From Opitutia bacterium (GTDB taxonomy: Bacteria; Verrucomicrobiota; Verrucomicrobiia; Opitutales; Opitutaceae): a stretch of 32,998 nt of DNA. The stretch spans positions 1 through 32,998 of the forward strand of contig CANJCM010000052.1 of assembly GCA_947472765.1 (NCBI GenBank), read 5' to 3'. Position numbers and translations under genes: made by a program. Position 1 is the first letter of the stretch, and each line of letters begins with the position of its first letter. Under the pieces are notes generated by a model. It saw nothing but the letters and a program-made list of their open reading frames with translations. It did not search any database and was not told where the DNA came from. Of the stretch, positions 23,384-30,322 are shown in pieces.

Positions 23384-25039
23384 TCAGCGACGCGTGCCGC
23401 GATGCAACCTGCTCGTGGGTTTGACCGCAGCTGCCGCCGTATCGGCCAACGCCTTCTCATCGAACAGCGCGGAGTAGATATAGGGAAATCCCTCGATCTT
23501 TTTCCGTTCAACCGTGATGCCCATGTAACGCTCGATAGAACGTGCGTCGCGCACATCTTCCTCGGTCACGAGCGTGAACGCATCACCCGTCTTCAAGGCA
23601 CGACCCGTGCGACCAATTCGGTGAACGTAGTCTTCCGCATTTTCCGGCACGTCGTAATTGATCACGTGCGAGACTCCCGCGATATCGAGCCCGCGGGCGG
23701 CAATATCGGTGGCAACGAGAACTTCGTAACGACCGGACTTGAATCCATCGAGCGCCTCGATGCGTTCGCGCTGATTTCGATCCGAATGCATCACGCCCAC
23801 CGTGTGTCCCTTGCTGATCAAGCGATGCGCGATTCGGTCGGCACCCATGCGGGTACGGCTGAAAATCAACACGCTCTTGAAATCCGTCTGTTCAAGCAAC
23901 AGCTGCAGGAGGTCAAACTTCTGCGACGCCACGACCGGATAAAAGGCATGCGAAACCGTTTCGGCGGGTGACCGCTGGCGGCCAATCTCCACCTTGACCG
24001 GATTATTCAAAGCCCAACCCGCCAGCTGCTCGAGTTCGGGAGGGAGGGTGGCCGTAAAAAACAGAGTCTGTCGCACCTTCGGGCACTTCTGCACGATGCG
24101 ACGTACATCGGGGAGGAAGCCCATGTCGAGCATGCGATCGACCTCGTCGAGCACGAGAATGTCGATCTGGTCGAGCGAGCAATTCCCCTGCTCCAGATGG
24201 TCAAGGAGCCGGCCCGGCGTGGCAGCCAGGATATCCATGCCGCGACGGAGATCGTCCGTCTGCTTTCCGTAGCCCACACCGCCGTAAACGATCGTAATGC
24301 GAAGGTCAGTGAACTTGGCGAATTTCTGGAACGCCTCCTCGACTTGAAGCGCGAGTTCACGGGTGGGCTCGAGAATCAGGCAGCGCAATTTCCCGTGCGT
24401 CCCGAGCCGCTGAATGATGGGCAGCGCAAATGCAGCGGTCTTGCCCGTGCCCGTTTGCGCGGATCCGATGACGTCCCCGCCCTTCAGCACCACGGGAATC
24501 GCCTGCGCCTGAATCGGCGTCGGCGCGAGGTAACCCATTTCCTGGACCCCGTAGGCCAGTGCGTCCGACAAACCAAGCGCCGTAAAGGCCGTGTCCATTT
24601 TCGGGACGTCAACCGGGATGGCCGGCTTGATCTCCGAGGTCCGCGGGTGATCGTAAGACTTGTCGATCGTCGGTCTTTCCGGCGCCGACCTCGGACCACC
24701 GCGACCACCGCCATCGCGAGCGCGACTGGAGCCGCCCCCTCGACCGCCGTGGCCTCCGCCACCCCGGTCGTCCCGCCGACCGCCACCGCGGCCGGCATCC
24801 CGGGCGCCCGTGTCGTCCCGCCGCGGACGCGCGTCGCGCGACTGCCGCGATTCGCGCGGCTGATCACGTCCACGATCAGAGTCTGACCGTCCCTGTGGCT
24901 GCCCTGATCGTCCGTCTGGACGCGGCGCACTGGGATGTGACTTCGAGGGGGAAACAGGTTTACTGCCGCCAGCGGCAGGTTTGGCAGGACGCGAGGGCGA
25001 AATCGTTTCGCGCAGCTTCGCAAATATTTTCTTCAGCAT
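23384..25039 (-). CDS. DEAD-box RNA helicase with N-terminal Gly/Arg/Asp/Ser-rich tail
   Basis: ATP-dependent RNA helicase of 551 residues. ATG 25039 (MLKKIFAKLRET) is preferred over a longer frame without family support. Residues 20-125 are a disordered, charged RG/RD/GG-rich tail. The core follows: Q motif region GYLAPTPIQAQAI (169-181), motif I AQTGTGKT (194-201), Ia PTRELA, GG, TPGR (274-277), motif II DEVD (298-301) instead of DEAD, motif III TAT, then IFSRTRMGADRI, ATDIAARGLDIAGV and HRIGRTGR. It resembles the RhlE group, where RG-rich tails are usually C-terminal. Role is probably in ribosome assembly or RNA turnover. Divergent from the pilT gene. Confidence 0.94.
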   Translation of the reverse strand: MLKKIFAKLRETISPSRPAKPAAGGSKPVSPSKSHPSAPRPDGRSGQPQGRSDSDRGRDQPRESRQSRDARPRRDDTGARDAGRGGGRRDDRGGGGHGGRGGGSSRARDGGGRGGPRSAPERPTIDKSYDHPRTSEIKPAIPVDVPKMDTAFTALGLSDALAYGVQEMGYLAPTPIQAQAIPVVLKGGDVIGSAQTGTGKTAAFALPIIQRLGTHGKLRCLILEPTRELALQVEEAFQKFAKFTDLRITIVYGGVGYGKQTDDLRRGMDILAATPGRLLDHLEQGNCSLDQIDILVLDEVDRMLDMGFLPDVRRIVQKCPKVRQTLFFTATLPPELEQLAGWALNNPVKVEIGRQRSPAETVSHAFYPVVASQKFDLLQLLLEQTDFKSVLIFSRTRMGADRIAHRLISKGHTVGVMHSDRNQRERIEALDGFKSGRYEVLVATDIAARGLDIAGVSHVINYDVPENAEDYVHRIGRTGRALKTGDAFTLVTEEDVRDARSIERYMGITVERKKIEGFPYIYSALFDEKALADTAAAAVKPTSRLHRGTRR

Positions 25040-25119
25040 GTAATCAGGGACCGGAAAGCGTTTGCGAAACGACCGGCTTTGCAACCTCCATATGTCCCAC
25101 GGTTCGCGAGCGGCTGAAG

Positions 25120-25162
25120 CGAGCGGTCCATCTCGGGGCGATCTTTCTCTTCCGACCGCTCG
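25120..25162. promoter_or_regulatory. 9-bp inverted repeat between helicase and pilT genes
   Basis: CGAGCGGTC (25120-25128) and GACCGCTCG (25154-25162) are perfect inverted copies separated by 25 bases, in the divergent gap upstream of both genes. A direct copy GCGAGCGG occurs at 25106-25113 and again at 25119-25126. This could be a regulator site or an RNA hairpin; the GC-rich context makes chance similarity possible. Confidence 0.35.
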
Positions 25163-25198
25163 ACCGGATCTCGCTTGGCTTGAACGGGTGTCATCACC

Positions 25199-26641
25199 AT
25201 GTCTCGTCCGCTCCCTTTGCCCCGCATGAACGACGATACCCGTTGGCTCGCCCGCTTGGGCATCGACCAAGGCCTTTTTACCCGACCGCAATGCCTGCAA
25301 GTCCAGGCCAAGCTCGGCGAAGATCCCGACCTAATGTCCTTTGCCCAGGAGCTGATTGACGGCGGATTCGTCGCCGACGTCGCTCGCCTCGAGGCCATTG
25401 CCGAACTCGCCGCCACGAAGGCCGCCGACGGCCCGCCCGTCAACGACCCGCTCGAGGGAAGCGAGAAACCGCACCTCGTACAGACGGGCACCGCCGGCAC
25501 GGCCCGGCGCGAGGGCGGCGTCTCCGCCGGCGCACCGGACTTCGCGTTTGAGCGACTCGGCGAGATGGACGATGCGACTCTGGCCAGCTCATTTCGTGGT
25601 CTTCTGACCGCAACGGCCGGCTTCGGCGCGAGCGATCTCCACCTCTCGACGGGCGCTCGTCCGTTCATCCGCAAGAACCGGGCGCTGTCCTACCTTTCCG
25701 ATTACGTGCTGACCGCCAGGGATGCCTTGCGTCTGAATACCGCGCTCCTCGCCGACCATCAAAAAACAATTTTCCTCGAGCGGAAGGACTACGACTATGC
25801 CTTGGCCCTGAGCGCCGCCGACCGCTACCGGGTCAACCTGATGTTCCACAAGAACGGTGCCGCCGGTGCCTATCGCATGGTGCCCGCTGAGCCCCGTAAT
25901 TTTGCCGAACTCGGCTATGCGGCCCACGAGGCGACGATCAAGAAACTGCTTTCGTACCACAATGGCCTGATCCTGATCACCGGCCCCGTCGGATCCGGCA
26001 AGACAACGACGCTCGCCTCCATGGTCGCGTATCTAAATGAAACGCGCACCGACCACATCATTACGGTCGAAGACCCGATCGAGGTCGTGCAGCCAGCACG
26101 CGGCTGCAATGTCACGCAGCGCGAAGTGGGCCCGCACACCAAGTCATTTTTCTCGGCCCTGAAAGGCGCGCTCCGTGAGGACCCGGATGTCATCATCATC
26201 GGCGAACTGCGCGATCTGGAAACGATTGAGATGGCAATCAGCGCGTCCGAGACGGGCCATCTGGTAATCGGAACCATGCACACCAGCGACGCTGCCACGA
26301 CGCTTAACCGGCTCCTGGACGTTTTCCCTCCGACGCAGCAGACGCAAATCCGCGCCAGCGTGGCCGAGAGTCTGCGTGGCGTCGTCTGTCAGCGGTTGCT
26401 CCCCGCACCCGACGGCGGACTGACCCTCGCGTGCGAAATTTTGATCAGCAACACCGCGATTCAAAATCTGATCCGGGAGGGCAAGTCCACCGGTCTTCGC
26501 AACACCATGGAAACGGGAGTGAAGGAAGGCATGTGCCTCATGGACAATGTCGTCTTCGGCCTGTGGAAGGAGCGGAAGATTTCCGCCGAAACCGCCCTCG
26601 CGAACATCACGAACCGGGTGCTGAAATCGAAGATCACTTGA
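25199..26641 (+). CDS. pilT: PilT-type retraction ATPase with N-terminal extension
   Basis: Secretion-ATPase superfamily protein of 480 residues. The PilT core starts near residue 130 (ASDLHLS at 144-150) and has Walker A GPVGSGKTT (262-270), the Asp box IITVEDPIEVVQ, Walker B VIIIGELRDLET and the His box GTMHTSD. The N-terminal 125 residues, with LGIDQGLFTRPQCLQVQAKL, resemble the small N-terminal domain of GspE/PilB proteins and are not usual in PilT. ATG 25226 (MNDDTRW) is an alternative start. PilT powers type IV pilus retraction at the cytoplasmic base. Its stop overlaps the start of the small membrane protein gene (TGATG), and a second PilT gene follows. Confidence 0.93.
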   Translation: MSRPLPLPRMNDDTRWLARLGIDQGLFTRPQCLQVQAKLGEDPDLMSFAQELIDGGFVADVARLEAIAELAATKAADGPPVNDPLEGSEKPHLVQTGTAGTARREGGVSAGAPDFAFERLGEMDDATLASSFRGLLTATAGFGASDLHLSTGARPFIRKNRALSYLSDYVLTARDALRLNTALLADHQKTIFLERKDYDYALALSAADRYRVNLMFHKNGAAGAYRMVPAEPRNFAELGYAAHEATIKKLLSYHNGLILITGPVGSGKTTTLASMVAYLNETRTDHIITVEDPIEVVQPARGCNVTQREVGPHTKSFFSALKGALREDPDVIIIGELRDLETIEMAISASETGHLVIGTMHTSDAATTLNRLLDVFPPTQQTQIRASVAESLRGVVCQRLLPAPDGGLTLACEILISNTAIQNLIREGKSTGLRNTMETGVKEGMCLMDNVVFGLWKERKISAETALANITNRVLKSKIT

Positions 26642-26895
26642 TGTCCGCCTCGCACGACGAAATCTCGCGCCTCGAGGCGGCGTATCGCCGGGCGAAGTTC
26701 ACCATCATCTGTCATGCCATCTTCCTCGGCACGGCTTGCTTCGTTGGCGTCATCGTCCGGCGCGCAGCCGGCCTGCCACCGATCTTCCTCTTCACCGTGC
26801 TCGTCGTCGCGCTCGTCCTCTTTGGCGGCGATATCATGAAACTGTTCTACTGCCGGAACGAACTCAAACGACTCCGCGGAAACCTCTCTTCGTAA
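26641..26895 (+). CDS. Small two-helix membrane protein
   Basis: Protein of 84 residues starting at ATG 26641, which overlaps the PilT stop (TGATG). It has a charged N-terminus (HDEISRLEAAYRRAK), two membrane helices (about 18-39 and 46-66) and a basic tail (RNELKRLRG), so both ends probably face the cytoplasm. No family is recognised. It ends two bases before the second PilT gene, so all three genes are tightly coupled; it could anchor or couple the ATPases to the membrane. Confidence 0.8.
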   Translation: MSASHDEISRLEAAYRRAKFTIICHAIFLGTACFVGVIVRRAAGLPPIFLFTVLVVALVLFGGDIMKLFYCRNELKRLRGNLSS

Positions 26896-26897
26896 AC

Positions 26898-27974
26898 ATG
26901 GCTGTCATCGACTCACTCCTGCGCACGATGCTCGAACGAGGTGGCTCCGACCTCCACCTGACGGTCGGCCTGCCGCCCAAGGCCCGCATGTCTGGCACGC
27001 TGGCACCGATTGGCGACAGCCCGATCGACGCCGCGACCATGGAATCCTTGCTCAAGGAGATCTGCCCGGAAAAACGCTGGGCCGATTTCCTCGAACGAAA
27101 AGATCTCGATCTCGCACACGAGATCCCAGGACTCGCCCGTTTCCGCGGCAATTACCTCTACAACCATTGGGGTCAGGCCGCCGTGTTCCGCCAGATTCCC
27201 GCGAAGATTCTCTCCTTCGAGGAATTGAAGCTGCCCGAGGCACTGAAAAAATTGTGCCATCTGGATCAGGGTTTGGTGGTCGTGACGGGCCCGACCGGGT
27301 CCGGCAAGTCCACGACGCTCGCGGCGATGATCGACTACATCAACTCGAACCTCGCGAAGCACATCATCACCATCGAGGATCCGATTGAGTTCGTCCATCC
27401 GGTGAAGAGGTGCGTCATCGTGCACCGCGAAGTCGGGGAGCACACGCAGTCCTTTGCCGCCGCCCTGAAGGGTGCGATGCGTCACGATCCGGACATTCTG
27501 CTCCTCGGAGAAATGCGCGAGATGGAGACCATCAAACTCGCGCTGGGCTGTGCCTCGATGGGCATGCTGGTCTTCGGCACCCTGCACACGAACAACGCGC
27601 CGAAAACGGTCGACCGCATCATCAACACCTTCCCGGCGGACGAGCAAAACCAGGTCCGAATCATGCTCGGAAGTTGCCTGGCGGGCGTAGTCGCCCAACT
27701 TCTCTGCAAGCGCATCCCCAGAGGTCGTTGCGCAGTGCACGAAATCCTCGTCGCCCACGAGGCCTTGCCCAACACGATCCGCAGCGGCCAGATCGGCAAC
27801 ATTAAGAGCATCATCGAGAGTGGCGGAGCCGACGGGATGATCACCATGGACAACAGCCTGATGGCCCGTGTCAAAGACGGCACGATCGAGCCAAAGGAAG
27901 CCTACATGAAGGCCGCCGTGAAGGCGACCTTCGCACCGCTGCTGAAGCCGGGCGATCTCGACGGCGGGCACTAG
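26898..27974 (+). CDS. pilT: Second PilT/PilU-type ATPase
   Basis: PilT-family ATPase of 358 residues from ATG 26898, the usual family length. Motifs: SDLHLTVG (17-24), Walker A GPTGSGKST (131-139), Asp box IITIEDPIEFVHP, Walker B LLLGEMREMETI and His box GTLHTNNA. Conserved PilT residues follow (QVRIMLGSCLAGVVAQLL, IRSGQIGNIKSII). It differs clearly from the first PilT in this operon and may be the PilU-like partner: in several bacteria PilU assists PilT. It has no C-terminal AIRNLIRE-like motif in the canonical form. Convergent with the DUF4864 gene. Confidence 0.93.
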   Translation: MAVIDSLLRTMLERGGSDLHLTVGLPPKARMSGTLAPIGDSPIDAATMESLLKEICPEKRWADFLERKDLDLAHEIPGLARFRGNYLYNHWGQAAVFRQIPAKILSFEELKLPEALKKLCHLDQGLVVVTGPTGSGKSTTLAAMIDYINSNLAKHIITIEDPIEFVHPVKRCVIVHREVGEHTQSFAAALKGAMRHDPDILLLGEMREMETIKLALGCASMGMLVFGTLHTNNAPKTVDRIINTFPADEQNQVRIMLGSCLAGVVAQLLCKRIPRGRCAVHEILVAHEALPNTIRSGQIGNIKSIIESGGADGMITMDNSLMARVKDGTIEPKEAYMKAAVKATFAPLLKPGDLDGGH

Positions 27975-27987
27975 TCCGGACCCTCCG

Positions 27988-28011
27988 CTCGCGGCCGGAT
28001 GGCCGGCCGAG
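27988..28011. terminator. GC-rich hairpin between convergent genes
   Basis: CTCG-CGGCC, loop GGAT, GGCCG-(GC bulge)-CGAG forms a 9-bp stem with a 2-base bulge between the convergent pilT2 and DUF4864 genes. No T-run follows on the plus strand (GTTAAACAT), so it is a weak terminator candidate, possibly serving both directions. Confidence 0.35.
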
Positions 28012-28012
28012 G

Positions 28013-28453
28013 TTAAACATTGTTCTGCCGCCGCGCTTCGTGGCGCGTCACGCTGCCAATCCGCCATCCGGCACGTTCCTTAATCAACACGTAGTCGTAG
28101 GCGGCGTCGCCGCTGGACGAGTAAACGTGGACCGGCACCGCCGCATACTTGCCGTCATCCCGCACAATCCCAAACTCGGCATGCGTGTTGGACCAAATGG
28201 CGGGATAATTTTCGCGCACGATCGCACCGAAGGCGCGCGGCGGCGTCTGCGCCCGGAGATTTGTCGCCGCGTATTGATACGCCTCGGAGACCTTCCCGGT
28301 GCGGAAAGCCTCGAGCTGTGCAGCAATGACGGCGATCACCTGCTCCCGAACCTCGCGTTTGCTGGCTTTGAACTCCTCCGGACGGATCTGACCGGAGACG
28401 CTGATCGCCATTCCCATACTGAACAAAAGCGCGAAGAACATTCCGCGAGACAT
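28013..28453 (-). CDS. DUF4864 exported protein
   Basis: Protein of 146 residues with a signal peptide (MSRGMFFALLFSMGMAISVSGQ). The mature part carries VIAAQLEAFRTGKVSEAYQYAATNLR and FGAIVRENYPAIW, the DUF4864 pattern, an NTF2/cystatin-like small alpha/beta domain of unknown function found in exported proteins. It stands alone, convergent with pilT2 and divergent from the GNAT gene. Confidence 0.82.
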   Translation of the reverse strand: MSRGMFFALLFSMGMAISVSGQIRPEEFKASKREVREQVIAVIAAQLEAFRTGKVSEAYQYAATNLRAQTPPRAFGAIVRENYPAIWSNTHAEFGIVRDDGKYAAVPVHVYSSSGDAAYDYVLIKERAGWRIGSVTRHEARRQNNV

Positions 28454-28554
28454 GCAACGACGGTGGTCCTCTCGCTAAAAAGGGCAACTGCGCGGCGGCC
28501 GGGCTTCGAGGCGTGGGGGATTGCAGCCGGGAGTGGCGTGCTCCAGCGTCCAGC

Positions 28555-29034
28555 ATGGGCCTCAACATTCGGGCTGCGAATGCGGCCGATATACCTTTGA
28601 TTTTTTCGTTCATCCGCGGCCTGGCGGAGTACGAGAATCTCGGCGACACGGTGACCGCCAGTCCGGAGCGACTCCAAGCCACGCTGTTTCCTGCCGAGGG
28701 TCGACCAGCGGCGGAGTGCGTGTTGGCATTTCAAGACGAGGCGCCGGCGGGTTTCGCCGTCTACTTCACCAACTACTCCACGTTTCTTGCCCAACCCGGA
28801 CTCTACCTCGAGGACTTGTTTGTGCGGCCAGAATGGCGGGGACGCGGAATCGGCAAATCGCTCCTCCTTCATCTCGCCCGTTTGGCAAATGCACGGGGTT
28901 ATGGGAGAATGGAGTGGACCGTGCTCGATTGGAACGAGTCCGCCATCGCCTTCTATGAGGCACTCGGCGCCCGGCGCATGCAGGAGTGGCAACTCTGCCG
29001 ACTGACTGGCGCGGCGCTTGCGCAGCACGCGTAA
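28555..29034 (+). CDS. GNAT N-acetyltransferase, diamine acetyltransferase-like
   Basis: Acetyl-CoA-dependent acetyltransferase of 159 residues from ATG 28555. It has IRAANAADIPLIFSFIRGLAEYE at the N-terminus, VYFTNYSTFL, the acetyl-CoA loop LYLEDLFVRPEWRGRGIGKSLL (R/Q-x-x-G-x-G/A form RGRGIG) and MEWTVLDWNESAIAFYEALGA. This pattern matches the spermidine/spermine and thialysine N-acetyltransferase (SAT) group, so a polyamine or small amine substrate is plausible but unproven. It lies 70 bases before the Hpt gene on the same strand. Confidence 0.92.
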   Translation: MGLNIRAANAADIPLIFSFIRGLAEYENLGDTVTASPERLQATLFPAEGRPAAECVLAFQDEAPAGFAVYFTNYSTFLAQPGLYLEDLFVRPEWRGRGIGKSLLLHLARLANARGYGRMEWTVLDWNESAIAFYEALGARRMQEWQLCRLTGAALAQHA

Positions 29035-29104
29035 GTGAAAATGCGCGGAACCCGGTAAATTTTTGTTTTGCGCCGCTCTACCCATTTGGTGGGGTGTGCG
29101 GGCC

Positions 29105-29443
29105 ATGTCGTCTGTCCCACCGCCCAACGAGGCCCTTGTTGAACTCGCGGCTGTTCTGGGCGAAGACAATGTTCGGACCTTGGTCTCCACCTTCCTGCGC
29201 GACTTCCCGCTCTCATTGCAGGAACTCCGCGGCGGCGAACGCAAGAACCGGCATCGCGTCGCGCACAGCATGAAAAGCAATGCCCACCTTATGGGTGCCC
29301 TGACACTCTCCGACCGCATGGCCGCTCTCGAGGCCAGACTTGATCACGAAGGCGGCCAGGATGTAACGCCCGCCGATCTGGATGGCATCTCGGCCGACTA
29401 CGCGGCCATTTCCGGCCAGCTCCGCGCGTTCGTCGGTCAATGA
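29105..29443 (+). CDS. Stand-alone Hpt phosphotransfer protein
   Basis: Four-helix Hpt protein of 112 residues from ATG 29105. The phosphorylation motif is HSMKSNAHLMGA with His54 and Lys57; the common form is H-x-L-K-G-x-x, and here Ser replaces the Gly. Such proteins pass phosphoryl groups between receiver domains in a phosphorelay. Two receiver proteins are encoded directly beyond it (29482-30126 and 30323-31816), but no histidine kinase is present in this block, so the donor must be encoded elsewhere. Confidence 0.88.
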   Translation: MSSVPPPNEALVELAAVLGEDNVRTLVSTFLRDFPLSLQELRGGERKNRHRVAHSMKSNAHLMGALTLSDRMAALEARLDHEGGQDVTPADLDGISADYAAISGQLRAFVGQ

Positions 29444-29481
29444 TGTCACCGACCCGCCGTCCGGCGTGCGCCGGAGTCTGC

Positions 29482-30126
29482 TCAGGTGTCGACCAAACCC
29501 GCCTGAATGCACCAGCGGGTCAAACTCGCGACCTCGCGTACGCCAACCTTCTCCATGATGTTGGCGCGGTGTTTCTCCACCGTGCGCACGCTCAGATTGA
29601 GTTTGGCCGCGATCTCCTTCGACATTTGCCCGGCGGCCACGAGTCGGGCGATCTCCTGCTCGCGCTGAGTCAGCGGAACCTCAAGTGGGGCGCGCAAGCC
29701 CAAGAAGGAGGCGCTCGCCCCGCCTTTGGCCCGCACCCGGCTGGCAAAAAACATTCCCCCGCTGCGCACCGTTTCCACGGCGTTCAAGACGTACTCAATC
29801 GGCTCCGTCTTGTCGACGTACCCGTTCACCCCCAAGGCCATCAAATCGGCCGGCAGGCGCTCGCTGGGGTGCGCCGTAATCACCAGAATCTTCATTTCGG
29901 GCAGGGCGCGACGAACTTCGCGGGCAATCTCCATCCCGTTAATGTCCGGGAGCATCAAATCCACGACGAGAATGTCCGGCTTTTCGCGGAGACAAAACTC
30001 AAGGCCCGCCTTCCCGAGGCCAAACTCACCAACGACTTGGAGGTCCTTGACCTTGCCCAGCGTCAGCAGGATGAGCTGACGGAACATAGTCTCGTCTTCG
30101 ATAAGGACGGCACGAAGTTTTCGCAT
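29482..30126 (-). CDS. NarL/FixJ-type response regulator
   Basis: Regulator of 214 residues from ATG 30126: receiver at about 1-125 with E10/D11, phospho-acceptor D56 in ILVVDLMLPD, the Thr in ILVITAH and Lys in VNGYVDKTEP, then a LuxR-type helix-turn-helix (LTQREQEIARLVAAGQMSKEIAAKLNLS in two parts, VRTVEKHRANIMEKVGV). It is convergent with the Hpt gene and divergent from the receiver/AAA gene, with a 10-bp inverted repeat in the shared upstream gap that could be its operator. Confidence 0.93.
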   Translation of the reverse strand: MRKLRAVLIEDETMFRQLILLTLGKVKDLQVVGEFGLGKAGLEFCLREKPDILVVDLMLPDINGMEIAREVRRALPEMKILVITAHPSERLPADLMALGVNGYVDKTEPIEYVLNAVETVRSGGMFFASRVRAKGGASASFLGLRAPLEVPLTQREQEIARLVAAGQMSKEIAAKLNLSVRTVEKHRANIMEKVGVREVASLTRWCIQAGLVDT

Positions 30127-30163
30127 GCGAGGTGCGGACGGGGAGGCGGAATAAGCGTTATTG

Positions 30164-30201
30164 CTCGAAAGCGACCGCACAAATACGGATGCGCTTTCGA
30201 G
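30164..30201. promoter_or_regulatory. Perfect 10-bp inverted repeat in a divergent regulator gap
   Basis: CTCGAAAGCG (30164-30173) and CGCTTTCGAG (30192-30201) are perfect inverted copies 18 bases apart, with an inner CCG/CGG pair. The element lies 38 bases upstream of the NarL-type gene and 122 bases upstream of the receiver/AAA gene, the position expected for an operator shared by both. No gene crosses it. Confidence 0.6.
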
Positions 30202-30322
30202 ACTCTGATGCTAGCATGGTCCGTCTGACGATCCCGATGCCGGAACTCAAGCATACATTACAGCCTGTCATCATGATGCCCCACGCCCCACGGTTGGGCG
30301 GTGGACCGGGAAGGGCGTGCCC

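Noticed and set aside
25040-25300. Extended N-terminus of the DEAD-box helicase up to 25300
   Set aside because: The extra 87 residues run through the divergent promoter gap and into the pilT gene, and have no family similarity; ATG 25039 is a natural start.
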